Assembly: GCA_019136325.1 (NCBI GenBank)
Contig: JAGVUJ010000213.1
Location: 1-59,722, forward strand
DNA: 59,722 nucleotides
Source: Deltaproteobacteria bacterium
GTDB lineage: Bacteria > Desulfobacterota > Syntrophia > Syntrophales > Smithellaceae
Direction of reading: 5' to 3'
Positions 42,268-52,293 of this stretch are shown here, in pieces. Each line of letters begins with the position of its first letter. The first letter of the stretch is position 1. Position numbers and translations under genes: made by a program. Under the pieces are notes generated by a model that ran no database searches, had not been told where the DNA came from, and worked only from the letters and a program-made list of their open reading frames with translations.

Positions 42268-43236
42268 CTAATTCTTAGAATCGATATCCATGCCGAACGT
42301 GAGATCATACTCACTTAAAATATCTTTAATCTCACTCAATGATTTGCGTCCGAAATTCTTCGTTTTGAGCATTTCCGCTTCTGTTTTTCGAACCAGCTCC
42401 CCGATGGTGTTGATTCCCGCATTTTTCAGGCAATTTGCCGACCGCACCGACAGCTCCAGATCTTCCACGGAACGCGACAACACTTTATTCAAGTTGTCCG
42501 GTTCATCCTGCTTTTCCGGAACAATTTCCTCTTCAACTTCTTCAAAATTAATAAAAACATCAAGCTGCTGTTTCAGAATTTTTGCGGAATAAGCGATGGC
42601 ATCTTCCGGCCTGACGCTGCCGTCCGTCCACACTTCCAGCGTCAGTTTGTCATAATCGGCAATCTGACCGACGCGGGCGTGAGAGACAATGTAATTTACT
42701 TTTTTAATCGGAGAAAAAATTGCATCGATGTTGATCGTGCCCTTGGGTTGATCGGGCTCCAGTTCTTTTTTAGCCGGTACGTACCCCTTACCCATCTTGA
42801 CCATCAGTCTGGCCTTGAAAGACCCGCTGGATATGGTGGCAATGTGATGTTCGGGATTCAGAATTTCCACGGCGCCGTCTGTCACGATATCAGCGGCTGT
42901 TACTTCCCCAACGCGAGCCACATCAATGCTCACTTCTTTCGCGTTTGCCTGTCCGAGTTTAAAACGAACACCCTTTAAATTTAAGATGATGTCCGTGACG
43001 TCTTCTTTAACTCCGGGAATTGTGGAAAACTCATGCAAAACCCCTTCAATTTTCGCAGAAACAATGGCAGAGCCCTGTATGGAAGAAAGCAATACCCTTC
43101 TCAAGGCGTTGCCCAACGTGATACCGAATCCTCTTTCCAGAGGCTGAATGGTAAATTCTCCGTAGAAATTCGTATGTGTCGCTTCATCAACATCAATACG
43201 CTTGGGACGAATCAAACTTGACCAGTTCCTTTGCAT
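42268..43236 (-). CDS. rpoA: DNA-directed RNA polymerase alpha subunit
   Basis: A 322-residue alpha subunit. The N-terminal dimerisation domain has NWSSLIRPKRIDVD and LERGFGITLGNALRRVLLSS; the linker is acidic (EEVEEEIVPEKQDEPDN); the C-terminal domain (about 240-310) with LSVRSANCLKNAGINTIGEL, the helix-hairpin-helix region, contacts UP elements and activators. I use the ATG at 43236 (MQRNWSSL), as homologues start here; an ATG at 43248 would add four residues and has no spaced Shine-Dalgarno. Core enzyme assembly begins with this dimer. Confidence 0.96.
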   Translation of the reverse strand: MQRNWSSLIRPKRIDVDEATHTNFYGEFTIQPLERGFGITLGNALRRVLLSSIQGSAIVSAKIEGVLHEFSTIPGVKEDVTDIILNLKGVRFKLGQANAKEVSIDVARVGEVTAADIVTDGAVEILNPEHHIATISSGSFKARLMVKMGKGYVPAKKELEPDQPKGTINIDAIFSPIKKVNYIVSHARVGQIADYDKLTLEVWTDGSVRPEDAIAYSAKILKQQLDVFINFEEVEEEIVPEKQDEPDNLNKVLSRSVEDLELSVRSANCLKNAGINTIGELVRKTEAEMLKTKNFGRKSLSEIKDILSEYDLTFGMDIDSKN

Positions 43237-43283
43237 AATTAAACCCATCCTTATAGTTGCTGGTTTATGAAAATAGTTTATTT

Positions 43284-43913
43284 TTACTTCGAATAAAGTT
43301 CGACAACAAGCTGTTCCTGTATCGGCATGGTTAAATCTTCCCGCACCGGCAGTGCTTTAATTTTGGCTTTGAAATTGTCTTTATCCAACTCCAGCCACTG
43401 CGGAACGCCTCGTCTGACAACCGTTTCAAGCGCTCCCATAATACGGGTAATTTGACGGCTGCCTTCCTTGACGCTAACTTCATTCCCGGCTTTAAGCAAA
43501 TAAGACGGAACATTCACCGGTTTGCCATTAACAAGAAAATGGCCGTGACTGATTAACTGTCTGGCCTCGATTCTGGAATTGGCAAAGCCCATGCGAAAAA
43601 CCATATTGTCCATTCTTCTTTCCAGAAGCACCAGTAGATTCGTGCCTGTGATACCCTTTTGCTTATCGGCCTTTTCAAAATAACTTCTGAATTGCTTTTC
43701 CAAAAGCCCGTACATTCTTTTGAGCTTTTGTTTTTCCCGCAACTGAACACCGTAATCAGAACGCTGTTTTTTATGCATCTGACCATGATCGCCCGGAACA
43801 TAATCCCTTCGTTCAAAGGAACATTTTTCCGAATAACACCTGTCGCCCTTGGAAAAAAGTTTTAGTCCTTCACGGCGACACAACCTGCATGAGGAATCCG
43901 TATATCTTGCCAA
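43284..43913 (-). CDS. rpsD: 30S ribosomal protein uS4
   Basis: A 209-residue uS4. The N-terminus [23 protein letters not shown] has four Cys spaced as the zinc-containing (C+) form; the S4 RNA-binding domain is [28 protein letters not shown]. The start codon is TTG at 43913 with GGAGG 6-7 bases upstream. uS4 nucleates the 30S body and in many bacteria represses its own operon by binding the mRNA. Confidence 0.97.
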   Translation of the reverse strand: MARYTDSSCRLCRREGLKLFSKGDRCYSEKCSFERRDYVPGDHGQMHKKQRSDYGVQLREKQKLKRMYGLLEKQFRSYFEKADKQKGITGTNLLVLLERRMDNMVFRMGFANSRIEARQLISHGHFLVNGKPVNVPSYLLKAGNEVSVKEGSRQITRIMGALETVVRRGVPQWLELDKDNFKAKIKALPVREDLTMPIQEQLVVELYSK

Positions 43914-43965
43914 AAAAGCCTCCCTATAATATTTCCTGATAAATTATTATTCCTGTGATTTACAT

Positions 43966-44358
43966 TTACACTCTGCGACGTTTCGGCGGCCGGCATCCGT
44001 TATGCGGAACAGGCGTCACATCGCGAATCAAAGTTATCGTCAAACCGGCTATCTGCAATGAGCGCAGTGCCGACTCTCTGCCGGCGCCGGGGCCCTTGAT
44101 ATAAACCTGGACCTTGCGCATGCCCTGCTCTTTGGCCTTGCGCACAACATCTTCCGCAGCCATCTGCGCCGCAAAAGGCGTGCTCTTGCGCGATCCCTTG
44201 AAACCCTGAAGTCCGGACGAAGACCAGGCGATGACATTACCGCTCATATCGGTTATGGTAACAATCGTATTATTAAACGTCGACTGAATATGCGCAATAC
44301 CCTCGGTGATATTTTTCTTTTCTTTTTTCTTGCCAGTTTTTCTGACTGCTTTCGCCAT
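43966..44358 (-). CDS. rpsK: 30S ribosomal protein uS11
   Basis: A 130-residue uS11, complete. [19 protein letters not shown] and the basic end [18 protein letters not shown] are conserved signatures; the protein lines the 30S platform near the E-site mRNA. GGAGG is 5 bases before the ATG. Second gene of the alpha operon. Confidence 0.98.
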   Translation of the reverse strand: MAKAVRKTGKKKEKKNITEGIAHIQSTFNNTIVTITDMSGNVIAWSSSGLQGFKGSRKSTPFAAQMAAEDVVRKAKEQGMRKVQVYIKGPGAGRESALRSLQIAGLTITLIRDVTPVPHNGCRPPKRRRV

Positions 44359-44384
44359 GATGCCTCCAGCTGGAAATAATTAAA

Positions 44385-44753
44385 TTACTTTTTCTTGCCT
44401 GCAATCGCTCTGCGCGGACCTTTTCTGGTTCGTCCGTTCGTATGCGTTCTCTGACCTCGTACGGGAAGTCCCTTGCGATGCCGCAAACCCCGGTAAGTTC
44501 CGATATCCATCAGACGCTTGACGGACATGGACGTATCTCTGCGCAGATCACCTTCTACCTTGTGATCCTTGTCAATGATACTTCTGATTGCTGATATTTC
44601 CGAATCGGCCAGATCATCCGTTCTTGTATCCGGACTGACGCCGGAATTTTTAAGGATCTGCCTCGCCTTAGCCGGCCCAATGCCGTAAATGTAAGTTAAA
44701 GCAACTTCCATTCTCTTATTTTTCGGTAAATCAACACCTGAAATTCGTGCCAC
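44385..44753 (-). CDS. rpsM: 30S ribosomal protein uS13
   Basis: A 122-residue uS13 with the helix-two-turn-helix [19 protein letters not shown] and the basic tail [17 protein letters not shown] that reaches the P-site tRNA. It starts with GTG at 44753, with AGGAGG 8 bases upstream. It also forms intersubunit bridge B1. Confidence 0.98.
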   Translation of the reverse strand: MARISGVDLPKNKRMEVALTYIYGIGPAKARQILKNSGVSPDTRTDDLADSEISAIRSIIDKDHKVEGDLRRDTSMSVKRLMDIGTYRGLRHRKGLPVRGQRTHTNGRTRKGPRRAIAGKKK

Positions 44754-44778
44754 CTATAACCTCCTGAATGTTTAAAAA

Positions 44779-44892
44779 CTATCCCTGACGCTGTTTGTGC
44801 TTGGGATTTTCACAAATCACCCGCAAAACACCTTTGCGTTTGACAATTTTGCATTTCTCGCATATTTTTTTGACTGACGATCTAACCTTCAC
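44779..44892 (-). CDS. rpmJ: 50S ribosomal protein bL36, zinc-binding form
   Basis: A 37-residue protein too short for routine calling. From GTG at 44892-44890 it reads [20 protein letters not shown] and ends [11 protein letters not shown], with the C-x2-C-x(n)-C-x4-H zinc ligands of the C+ form. AGGAG lies 9 bases before the GTG. It sits in its usual place between infA and rpsM. Confidence 0.96.
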   Translation of the reverse strand: MKVRSSVKKICEKCKIVKRKGVLRVICENPKHKQRQG

Positions 44893-44925
44893 GATCTTAA
44901 CTCCTCATTTTCGGTAAAAATGTTT

Positions 44926-45144
44926 TCACTTCGTCCTGTAAGTAATGCGCCCCCGGGTCAAGTCATAAGGTGAAAGTTCTACCGTCACTTTATCCCCCGG
45001 CAGGATCTTAATAAAATGCATGCGCATCTTACCGGATATATGGGCCAGCACCTTGTGTCCGTTGTCCAGTTCCACCCGGAACATGGCATTAGGCAGGGGC
45101 TCAATCACTCTCCCTTCAACTTCTATTGCTTCCTCTTTGGCCAT
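44926..45144 (-). CDS. infA: translation initiation factor IF-1
   Basis: A 72-residue OB-fold protein ([53 protein letters not shown]) that occupies the 30S A site during initiation. Intact and of normal length. It lies between map and rpmJ. Confidence 0.98.
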   Translation of the reverse strand: MAKEEAIEVEGRVIEPLPNAMFRVELDNGHKVLAHISGKMRMHFIKILPGDKVTVELSPYDLTRGRITYRTK

Positions 45145-45166
45145 ACTTTTTTTTCATTACCCAAAA

Positions 45167-45916
45167 CTAATTCAGTTTACTTAATATGTCAGGACCGTTT
45201 TCCGTGATCGCCACCGAATGCTCAAAATGAGCCGACAAGCTGCCGTCTTTCGTTACAACCGTCCAACCGTCCGGCAAAATCTGAACTTTGAACTGGCCTT
45301 CATTGACCATCGGCTCAATCGCCAGAATCATGCCCTTCTTCAGCTCGATGCCTCGTCCCTTTTGACCGAAATTGGGAATCTGCGGTTCCTCGTGCAGATT
45401 CTTTCCGATGCCGTGACCAACGAAGTCTCGAACCACCGAATACCCTGCGTCCTCGGCCACGGATTGAACAGCGGCAGATATGTCGCCCAATCGGTTGCCT
45501 TCTCTGGCCTGCTCTATACCGGCGTATAAACTCTGTTCGGTAACCTGCATCAGCTTTAAGGCTCTGTCCGTCACCCTGCCCACCGGCAAGGTTATGGTTG
45601 CGTCACCGTAGAAGCCCTGATAACAGACGCCAAAATCAAGTCCGACAATGTCTCCTTCCATGAGCACCCGCTCGGAAGGCATGCCGTGCACAACCACTTC
45701 GTTTATCGATATGCACAGGGAATGCGGATAGCCATGATATCCTTTAAAGGCCGGCCTGGCCCCTCTTTTTTCCGCGATCTCCTCCGCAAACGCATCCAGG
45801 TCTTTTGTTTTGACACCCGGTTTGACTTTTTCTCTCAGTCTGCTTAAAACCTCTGCAACGATACGGTTGCTCGCTCTTGCTTTTTCAATTTCTTCCGGAA
45901 GCTTCAGAATAACCAT
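45167..45916 (-). CDS. map: type I methionine aminopeptidase
   Basis: A 249-residue dimetal peptidase. Ligand residues are recognisable in VGLDFGVCYQGFYGDATITL (two Asp), FVGHGIGKNLHEEPQIPNFG (His), ILAIEPMVNEG (Glu) and HFEHSVAITENG (Glu). It removes initiator Met from nascent proteins. It follows secY by 12 bases; adk, which stands between secY and map in many bacteria, is absent. Confidence 0.97.
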   Translation of the reverse strand: MVILKLPEEIEKARASNRIVAEVLSRLREKVKPGVKTKDLDAFAEEIAEKRGARPAFKGYHGYPHSLCISINEVVVHGMPSERVLMEGDIVGLDFGVCYQGFYGDATITLPVGRVTDRALKLMQVTEQSLYAGIEQAREGNRLGDISAAVQSVAEDAGYSVVRDFVGHGIGKNLHEEPQIPNFGQKGRGIELKKGMILAIEPMVNEGQFKVQILPDGWTVVTKDGSLSAHFEHSVAITENGPDILSKLN

Positions 45917-45928
45917 GATAATCTTCCG

Positions 45929-47236
45929 TTATCTCCTGCGGGCAATGTGGCCCTTTTTCATGAATCCTTCATATTGCCTGGTCAAAAGGTGCGATTCAAT
46001 TTGACTTGCCGTATCCATCGCCACGCCGACAACAATCAAGAGTGCCGTTCCGCCGAAATAAAACGGAACGTTTAACTGAGCAATCAAAACACTGGGCAGC
46101 ACGCAAATGATGGAAACATAGATTGCACCGCTGAATGTCAATTTCTCCAGGACGTTTTCAATATACTCGGCGGTTTTCTTCCCGGGTCTGATTCCCGGCA
46201 CATAACCACCGTATTTCTTCATGTTTTCCGCAACATCATCGGGTTTGAAAGTCACCGCCGTATAAAAAAAGCAAAAGAAAAAGATAAATGCAACATAAAG
46301 AACTTCATAAGCCAGCCTGCCCGGCACCAGGTAAGAAGCGATATCCTTCATCCAAGTCTGCGGAGCAAAATTAGCAATCGTTGCCGGAAACATAATCACC
46401 GACGACGCAAAAATCGGCGGAATAACTCCCGAAGTATTCACTTTCAGAGGCAGATGCGTTGTCTGTCCTCCGTACATCTTCCGACCGACAACTCTTTTCG
46501 CATATTGAACGGGTATCCGGCGCTGACCGCCTTCCACGAAAACAATCGCGCCAACCACCGCCACCATTAAAGCGGTAATTAACAAGATAATCAATACCCC
46601 CAGTTCACCGGCTGTGGCCAGTCTAAAGGTATTTCCGATTGCCGCCGGTATCCGGCAAACAATACCGGCAAAAATGATCAGCGATATGCCGTTACCGATG
46701 CCTTTTTCCGTAATGACTTCACCGAGCCACATGATAAAGGCCGTGCCGGATGTCAGTGTAATCATCGTCATCAAAACAAAACCAATGCCCGGGTTCAAAA
46801 CAATCGGGGCTCCCGATGGTCCGGCCATTTGCTGTAAGCCGAAAGCGATGCCGAATCCCTGAATCATACTTAAAAGAACAGTCCCGTAACGGGTGTATTG
46901 CGTGATTTTGCGCCGGCCCGATTCACCTTCCTTGGACAACCGTTCCAAATGCGGAACCGCAATCGTCAGCAACTGCAAAATAATCGAAGAACTGATGTAG
47001 GGCATAATGCCCAGAGCAAAAATAGAAAAATTGCTGAAAGCGCCTCCGGCAAACATATCCATCAGACCGAACAAGGAGCCTTTGGCGTGTTCAAAATAAG
47101 CCAGAAGGGCTACATTGTCGATCCCGGGAGTGGGAATGTAAACACCAATACGATAAACGCCCAAAAGAAGAATCGTGAACAAAATCCTTCTTTGCAGTTC
47201 CGGAATTTTAGATACGCCGCCCAGCCCTTCTAACAA
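45929..47236 (-). CDS. secY: protein translocase subunit SecY
   Basis: A 435-residue protein with ten membrane helices. Signature regions are GVYIPTPGIDNVALL, the plug and second helix FSNFSIFALGIMPYISSSII, and PVQYAKRVVGRKMYGGQTTHLP in the cytoplasmic loop. It forms the SecYEG channel. The start codon is TTG at 47236, one base after the rplO stop codon; GAGG lies 9 bases before it within the end of rplO, so translation is coupled. Confidence 0.98.
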   Translation of the reverse strand: MLEGLGGVSKIPELQRRILFTILLLGVYRIGVYIPTPGIDNVALLAYFEHAKGSLFGLMDMFAGGAFSNFSIFALGIMPYISSSIILQLLTIAVPHLERLSKEGESGRRKITQYTRYGTVLLSMIQGFGIAFGLQQMAGPSGAPIVLNPGIGFVLMTMITLTSGTAFIMWLGEVITEKGIGNGISLIIFAGIVCRIPAAIGNTFRLATAGELGVLIILLITALMVAVVGAIVFVEGGQRRIPVQYAKRVVGRKMYGGQTTHLPLKVNTSGVIPPIFASSVIMFPATIANFAPQTWMKDIASYLVPGRLAYEVLYVAFIFFFCFFYTAVTFKPDDVAENMKKYGGYVPGIRPGKKTAEYIENVLEKLTFSGAIYVSIICVLPSVLIAQLNVPFYFGGTALLIVVGVAMDTASQIESHLLTRQYEGFMKKGHIARRR

Positions 47237-47237
47237 C

Positions 47238-47684
47238 TCAGATTACCTCTTCCACCGAACCGCCCGCAGCGGTAATTTTATTTTTTGCGGCCGGGCTGAT
47301 TCTGGCTATCTTTAACGTAACGGGAAAATCAATCTCGCCCTTGGCCAGAATTTTGATATTGATTCCTTCTTTTTTAACAATACCGTTTTGCACAAGAGCC
47401 GCTTCATCAATCACCGCCCCTTTGCTGAACTTCCGGCATAAATCGAGAATATTGACCGCAACAAATTTCTCCCGGAAAGGATTGCGGAAGCCGCGTTTCG
47501 GCAAACGCCGCGCCATCGGCATTTGTCCGCCTTCAAATCCCATTCTTACTTTTCCGCCGGAACGAGCCTTCTGCCCCTTGTGGCCTTTGCCGGATGTCCC
47601 ACCATGACCGGAAGCATTGCCCCGTCCAACGCGCTTGCGTTTTTTTGTCGCGCCCACGGGAACTTTTAATGAACTCAGATCCAT
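47238..47684 (-). CDS. rplO: 50S ribosomal protein uL15
   Basis: A 148-residue uL15. The glycine/basic N-terminus ([30 protein letters not shown]) and [15 protein letters not shown] are diagnostic. Assembles late into the 50S central region. AAGGAG lies 7 bases before the ATG, four bases after rpmD. Confidence 0.98.
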   Translation of the reverse strand: MDLSSLKVPVGATKKRKRVGRGNASGHGGTSGKGHKGQKARSGGKVRMGFEGGQMPMARRLPKRGFRNPFREKFVAVNILDLCRKFSKGAVIDEAALVQNGIVKKEGINIKILAKGEIDFPVTLKIARISPAAKNKITAAGGSVEEVI

Positions 47685-47687
47685 ATT

Positions 47688-47876
47688 TTACTCCTTTGAC
47701 TCTTCCACGGACACTAAATGAATGACTTTATTGATCATACCGCGTATCTGCGGCGTATCAGACAAAGTGACTGTTTTATTTAATTTGGTCAGGCCCATCC
47801 CCTTTAAAATTTTTCTTTGTTTTTCGGGACGGCCGATTACACTTTTTACCTTCGTTATCTTTAACATTTTACCCAC
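47688..47876 (-). CDS. rpmD: 50S ribosomal protein uL30
   Basis: A 62-residue uL30 ([38 protein letters not shown]). The likely start is GTG at 47876 (MGKMLKITK), placed 8 bases after GAGGT; an ATG three codons later is the alternative. Confidence 0.95.
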   Translation of the reverse strand: MGKMLKITKVKSVIGRPEKQRKILKGMGLTKLNKTVTLSDTPQIRGMINKVIHLVSVEESKE

Positions 47877-47907
47877 GTTTATCTACCTCACCGTATGATT
47901 GACGGAA

Positions 47908-48393
47908 CTACTTGCCTCTCTGGGCGGCAATCTCTTCCGGATTTTTCAATTGACAGAGGCCTTCCAGAGTTGCTTTCACCAAGTTATGAGGATTATGAGA
48001 CCCCAGACATTTGGTCAAAATATTATGAACGCCGGCAACTTCCAGCACCGCCCGGACAGCCCCGCCGGCGATCAATCCCGTTCCTTCGGATGCCGGTTTT
48101 AGCAGGACTTTGCCCGCGCCGTAACGTCCAATGACTTCGTATGGAATGGTTCTTTCCACAACGGCAATTTTCACCATATTTTTCTTAGCCATGTCCATGC
48201 CCTTGCGGATTGCTTCGGGGACTTCATGTGCTTTCCCCAATCCTGTTCCGATCATTCCATTGCCGTCTCCCACAACCACAATGGCGCTGAAACGGAAACG
48301 TCTGCCGCCCTTGACCACCTTCGCCGTTCTGTTGATGGCAACAACCCGGTCCAGGAGCTCCATATCTTTCATTTCTTTTTCTTTCTTGTCCAA
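47908..48393 (-). CDS. rpsE: 30S ribosomal protein uS5
   Basis: A 161-residue uS5. The double-stranded-RNA-binding part is [20 protein letters not shown] and [20 protein letters not shown]; the C-terminal domain includes [20 protein letters not shown]. The start codon is TTG at 48393 after AAAGGA. It shapes the mRNA entry and decoding fidelity together with uS4. Confidence 0.97.
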   Translation of the reverse strand: MDKKEKEMKDMELLDRVVAINRTAKVVKGGRRFRFSAIVVVGDGNGMIGTGLGKAHEVPEAIRKGMDMAKKNMVKIAVVERTIPYEVIGRYGAGKVLLKPASEGTGLIAGGAVRAVLEVAGVHNILTKCLGSHNPHNLVKATLEGLCQLKNPEEIAAQRGK

Positions 48394-48430
48394 AGGTTCT
48401 TTCCTTTATTATCTTTTTTATTTAATAAAA

Positions 48431-48796
48431 TTAAAATTTCAGACCGCTTTCCCTGGCGGCTTCAGCCAATGCCTTAACGCGCCCGTGATAGAGAAACCTC
48501 CCCCGATCAAACACTACCTTGTCAATTCCCTTGGCTTTTAAACGTTCAGCAATCAACTTGCCAACTTCCCTGGCCACATCCGTTTTGTTTTTATCTTTGA
48601 TTTTTTTCGCTACTTCCTTGCACAGCGTTGATGCGGTGGCCAGAGTGTTTGCCTGTGCATCATTGATGGCTTGAACATAAATATGCTTGTCACTCCGGAA
48701 GACGGACAGGCGAGGCCTTTCCTGTGTTCCGACAAGTTTCGACCTTGTTCTTTTTTCTCTCTTTTCTCTGATTTTTAATGTTTTTTTCGAAGCCAA
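48431..48796 (-). CDS. rplR: 50S ribosomal protein uL18
   Basis: A 121-residue uL18 that binds 5S r[24 protein letters not shown] and [20 protein letters not shown] are the conserved blocks. The start codon is TTG at 48796, with GAGG about 8 bases upstream. Confidence 0.97.
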   Translation of the reverse strand: MASKKTLKIREKREKRTRSKLVGTQERPRLSVFRSDKHIYVQAINDAQANTLATASTLCKEVAKKIKDKNKTDVAREVGKLIAERLKAKGIDKVVFDRGRFLYHGRVKALAEAARESGLKF

Positions 48797-48835
48797 TTTT
48801 CTACCTCTTTACGGTAAAATATTATTTTTCTCAAA

Positions 48836-49375
48836 TTAAGCGCTGGCCGACTTGCCGGCTTTGCGTTTAATATATTCGTCAGCATATTTGATACCCTTGC
48901 CTTTGTAGGGCTCCGGTTTTCTTAAAGACCTTATTTCTGCCGCGACTCTTCCGACCAATTCTTTGTCAATGCCGGAAACAACAATGCTCACCTGTTTATC
49001 AACCTTGACGTCGATTCCCTTGGGAATATCGTATTGCACCGGGCTGGAAAATCCCAGGACCAATTTCAGGATTTTATCGACAGCCTCAGCGCGGTAACCG
49101 ACTCCGGATATTTCCAGTTTTTTCTCAAAGCCGGTGGTAACGCCTTTCACCATATTGTCGATCAGCGTTCTGGTCAAGCCATGGTAGGAACGAACGGCAA
49201 GCTCTTCTGATTTTCTCTCCACCGAGATGCTGCCATCATCTATCTTAATATTAATTCCTTCAGGCAATTTAGAAGAAAGAGTCCCCTTGGGTCCTTCAAC
49301 CTTGATTACATCAGCGTTCTGGCTGATTTTGACATTCTTGGGAAAACTTATTGGTTTTTTACCTATTCTCGACAT
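48836..49375 (-). CDS. rplF: 50S ribosomal protein uL6
   Basis: A 179-residue uL6 made of two repeated alpha/beta folds: MSRIGKKPISFPKNVKI, VEGPKGTLSSKLP and the C-terminal block EIRSLRKPEPYKGKGIKYAD. It binds near the sarcin-ricin loop, where elongation factors dock. Confidence 0.98.
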   Translation of the reverse strand: MSRIGKKPISFPKNVKISQNADVIKVEGPKGTLSSKLPEGINIKIDDGSISVERKSEELAVRSYHGLTRTLIDNMVKGVTTGFEKKLEISGVGYRAEAVDKILKLVLGFSSPVQYDIPKGIDVKVDKQVSIVVSGIDKELVGRVAAEIRSLRKPEPYKGKGIKYADEYIKRKAGKSASA

Positions 49376-49411
49376 GAACCACAGCTCCTGCTTATTATCA
49401 TAATGTTCAAA

Positions 49412-49813
49412 CTACCAAACGTTACAGAGAATTTCTCCGCCGACATTCAACTCTCTGGCTTCCGTGTCGGTGATGACACCTTTAGAAGTCGAAAGGATAG
49501 AAATTCCCAAACCGTTCAAGACCTTGGGAATGCTGTCCGCAGGAACGTAAATTCTGCGTCCCGGCTTGCTGACTCTCTTGATATTCGTAATCACTGTACG
49601 CTTGGAGTCGGGATATTTAAGAATGATTTCCAGCGTCTGCCCGCCTTTTTCATCTTTGACCTTCTCATAATTACCGATATAACCTGTCTTTTTCAACACA
49701 CCGGCAATATTAACATTCATCTGCGATACACTGACATGAACTTTCTTGAAACGTGCTTTATTCGCGTTTCTGATTCTGGTTAACATATCGGCAATAGGAT
49801 CCGTCATCCCCAT
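49412..49813 (-). CDS. rpsH: 30S ribosomal protein uS8
   Basis: A 133-residue uS8 (MTDPIADMLTRIRNANKARF at the start, ILSTSKGVITDTEARELNVGG near the end). It binds 16S helix 21, and in Escherichia it represses the spc operon by binding the rplE region. Confidence 0.98.
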   Translation of the reverse strand: MGMTDPIADMLTRIRNANKARFKKVHVSVSQMNVNIAGVLKKTGYIGNYEKVKDEKGGQTLEIILKYPDSKRTVITNIKRVSKPGRRIYVPADSIPKVLNGLGISILSTSKGVITDTEARELNVGGEILCNVW

Positions 49814-49835
49814 GCTTTTTCTCCTTAAACTGAAA

Positions 49836-50021
49836 TTACCAACTGGATTTTATTACCCCGGGGAGTTCTCCCTGCAGGGAAAGTTTACGCAAACAAATTC
49901 TGCACATGTCAAATTTTCTGTAATATGCCCGCGGCCGTCCGCAAAGAGGACAGCGGTTATATTCTCTGACCGAAAATTTCTTCTCTCTTTTCGCCTTCGC
50001 TATCAATGACTTTTTAGCCAC
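49836..50021 (-). CDS. rpsN: 30S ribosomal protein uS14, zinc-binding short form
   Basis: A 61-residue type Z uS14 with [21 protein letters not shown], the two C-x2-C pairs of the zinc knuckle. The start codon is GTG at 50021 with GGAGG upstream. Keeping the zinc-dependent form, with zinc forms of uS4 and bL36, argues against zinc-sparing paralogues at this locus. Confidence 0.97.
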   Translation of the reverse strand: MAKKSLIAKAKREKKFSVREYNRCPLCGRPRAYYRKFDMCRICLRKLSLQGELPGVIKSSW

Positions 50022-50047
50022 GCAAAATTCCTCCGGAGCTTAACAAT

Positions 50048-50587
50048 TTACTGTTTGAAAGGAACGCCCATCATTTTCAGCAAAAATCGGGCTTCCGCGT
50101 CGGTTTTTGCCGTGGTCACAATGGTAATATTCATTCCTTTATTTTTTTCAATTTTATCATAATCAATTTCAGGAAAAATGATCTGTTCCTGCAACCCGAT
50201 GGAAAAATTTCCCCTGCCGTCAAAAGCATGCGGCGATATGCCACGAAAATCTCTGACCTTGGGCAGTGCAGCGTTCACCAGGCGATCAAAAAATTCATAC
50301 ATGATTTGTTTTCTCAGCGTGACAGAACAACCGATGGGCATACCCTGTCTGAGCTTAAACGTCGCGATAGATTTTTTTGCCTTGTTGACGATCGGCTTCT
50401 GGCCCGTAATCGCCGCCAGTTCCTGCACGGCGCCGTCAATAATCTTAACGTTCTGAATGGCTTCGCCAAGACCCATATTGATGACAATCTTATCCATTTT
50501 GGGCACTTGCATCGGATTCTTATAATTGAACTCTTTGACCAGAGCCGGAACTACCGTTTTCAAATAATAGTCTTTTAATCTTGCCAT
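50048..50587 (-). CDS. rplE: 50S ribosomal protein uL5
   Basis: A 179-residue uL5 that binds 5S rRNA ([20 protein letters not shown], and [24 protein letters not shown] block [17 protein letters not shown]). Complete; ends [12 protein letters not shown]. Confidence 0.98.
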   Translation of the reverse strand: MARLKDYYLKTVVPALVKEFNYKNPMQVPKMDKIVINMGLGEAIQNVKIIDGAVQELAAITGQKPIVNKAKKSIATFKLRQGMPIGCSVTLRKQIMYEFFDRLVNAALPKVRDFRGISPHAFDGRGNFSIGLQEQIIFPEIDYDKIEKNKGMNITIVTTAKTDAEARFLLKMMGVPFKQ

Positions 50588-50592
50588 TTTAT

Positions 50593-50916
50593 TTAACCCA
50601 CATTAATTGCTTCTTTGCATTTGCTGCAGATGCGTACTTTCTTCCCATCTTCCAGTGTTTTGCTTTGTATCCTGACGGCTTTGTTGCATTTACTGCAGAA
50701 CAATCCGGCATTGGATATGTGAATGGAACCCTCTTTTTCCACGATTCCGCCCTTGGATTTCTGGTCAGGTCGTTTGTGTTTTTTAATGATATTAACCTTC
50801 TCTACCACAATCCTGTTCTTTTCAGGAATAACCGCCAGGACCTTTCCCGTCTTACCCTTATCTTTGCCGGCAAGAACTTTAACCGTATCCCCTTTTCTTA
50901 ATTTGCTTAAACTCAT
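50593..50916 (-). CDS. rplX: 50S ribosomal protein uL24 with C-terminal zinc-ribbon-like Cys pairs
   Basis: A 107-residue uL24. The KOW motif is [20 protein letters not shown]; the C-terminal part holds two C-x2-C pairs (FCSKCNKAV and ICSKCKEA), seen in many non-gamma bacteria. It initiates 50S assembly. Confidence 0.97.
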   Translation of the reverse strand: MSLSKLRKGDTVKVLAGKDKGKTGKVLAVIPEKNRIVVEKVNIIKKHKRPDQKSKGGIVEKEGSIHISNAGLFCSKCNKAVRIQSKTLEDGKKVRICSKCKEAINVG

Positions 50917-50938
50917 TTTTTCCCTCTGCGAAACTTTT

Positions 50939-51307
50939 TTACAAAACTTCAGGAGCCAGAGATATAATTTTCATGAACTGTCTCGCTCTTAATTCGCGGG
51001 CGACAGGTCCAAAAATTCTTGTTCCGATTGGTTCCATCTGATTGGAAATCAACACCGCCGAATTGTCATCAAATTTCAGATAAGAGCCATCCGGTCTTCT
51101 TACTTCCTTGACGGTGCGCACGATAACCGCTTTAATGACATCACCTTTTTTAACCTTGGAATTGGGAATCGCTTCCTTCACGGAAACAACAATCACATCT
51201 CCCAAACTTGCATAACGCCGCTTCGATCCGCCCAGCACCTTGATGCAAGCAACCTTCTTGGCACCGGAGTTATCCGCAACATTTAATATGGTCTGCATCT
51301 GAATCAT
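50939..51307 (-). CDS. rplN: 50S ribosomal protein uL14
   Basis: A 122-residue uL14 ([40 protein letters not shown] and [20 protein letters not shown]). It forms bridges with the 30S and is the contact of RsfS. GAGG is 7 to 9 bases before the ATG. Confidence 0.98.
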   Translation of the reverse strand: MIQMQTILNVADNSGAKKVACIKVLGGSKRRYASLGDVIVVSVKEAIPNSKVKKGDVIKAVIVRTVKEVRRPDGSYLKFDDNSAVLISNQMEPIGTRIFGPVARELRARQFMKIISLAPEVL

Positions 51308-51352
51308 AAAAAAATCCTCATCAAACTGACTTCATTGAATAAGCCAATCAAT

Positions 51353-51610
51353 CTATTTTGCCTTTTCCAGAATTTCCAGCATCCGCCAGCGCTTCTCTTT
51401 ACTCAACGGCCTTGATTCAATAATTAAAACCGTATCCCCCAACTTGCTCTGATTTTTCTCGTCATGAGCTTTGTATTTCACATGTTTACGCACATATTTA
51501 TGAAAAACCGGATGCTTCACCAGGCGCTCTGCCCTGACCACGATGGTTTTATCCATTTTGTTGCTTATTACCACGCCTTTGATCGTGCGTTTATTTCCTC
51601 TTTCAGTCAT
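51353..51610 (-). CDS. rpsQ: 30S ribosomal protein uS17
   Basis: An 85-residue OB-fold uS17: GVVISNKMDKTIVVRAERLV, HPVFHKYVRKHVKYKAHDE and IIESRPLSKEKRWRMLEIL. Normal length. Three bases after rpmC. Confidence 0.98.
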   Translation of the reverse strand: MTERGNKRTIKGVVISNKMDKTIVVRAERLVKHPVFHKYVRKHVKYKAHDEKNQSKLGDTVLIIESRPLSKEKRWRMLEILEKAK

Positions 51611-51613
51611 GGA

Positions 51614-51808
51614 TTAACTCGCTGCCTCCTTTTCTTTCAACACGGTGTTGACACGGGCGATATCCCTGCGTATTTTACCAAGCATGACTGTTGATTCGAG
51701 TTGCCCCGATGCATGTCTGATCTTTAACCGGAAAAGTTCTTCACTCAATTCAGCGATTTTTTGTTTGAGCCCGCTGACGTCGAGAGCTCTGATTTCTTTA
51801 ATTTTCAT
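51614..51808 (-). CDS. rpmC: 50S ribosomal protein uL29
   Basis: A 64-residue two-helix hairpin protein ([34 protein letters not shown]). It sits at the nascent-chain exit and supports SRP and trigger factor docking. Its start overlaps the end of rplP by 11 bases. Confidence 0.97.
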   Translation of the reverse strand: MKIKEIRALDVSGLKQKIAELSEELFRLKIRHASGQLESTVMLGKIRRDIARVNTVLKEKEAAS

Positions 51809-52220
51809 CAGCGATATCCCTCGATAAAAATTTTGTTGCTATGGAGAGTTTATGGGCCGCCAGACGAAACGCTTCCTTAGCCACTTCTTTGGAAACGCCC
51901 TCCATTTCATAAAGAACCGATCCGGGCTTGACCACCGCCACCCATCCTTCAGGAGCGCCTTTACCTTTACCCATACGGGTTTCCGCCGGTTTTTTCGTTA
52001 TGGACTTATGGGGAAATATTCTGATCCAGATTCTGCCCCCGCGTTTGACATGACGAGTCATGGCAACACGAGCCGCTTCAATTTGGCGGGATGTTATCCA
52101 GCCGCATTCCGCCGCCTGCAATCCATATTCACCAAAAGCGATGGAACTCCCTCTGGTAGCCTTGCCGCCCATTCGGCCTTTTTGCAATTTTCTGAATTTT
52201 ACCCTTTTCGGCATTAACAT
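51798..52220 (-). CDS. rplP: 50S ribosomal protein uL16
   Basis: A 140-residue uL16 ([59 protein letters not shown]). It lies near the A-site tRNA elbow. GGAGAG is 7 bases before the ATG. Confidence 0.98.
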   Translation of the reverse strand: MLMPKRVKFRKLQKGRMGGKATRGSSIAFGEYGLQAAECGWITSRQIEAARVAMTRHVKRGGRIWIRIFPHKSITKKPAETRMGKGKGAPEGWVAVVKPGSVLYEMEGVSKEVAKEAFRLAAHKLSIATKFLSRDIADEN

Positions 52221-52293
52221 AAAACAACTCTCCCGATTTTCCTAACCACATCAATAACTGCCCGTTTTGAACCGCGCAAAACGCAGGCAGGAT

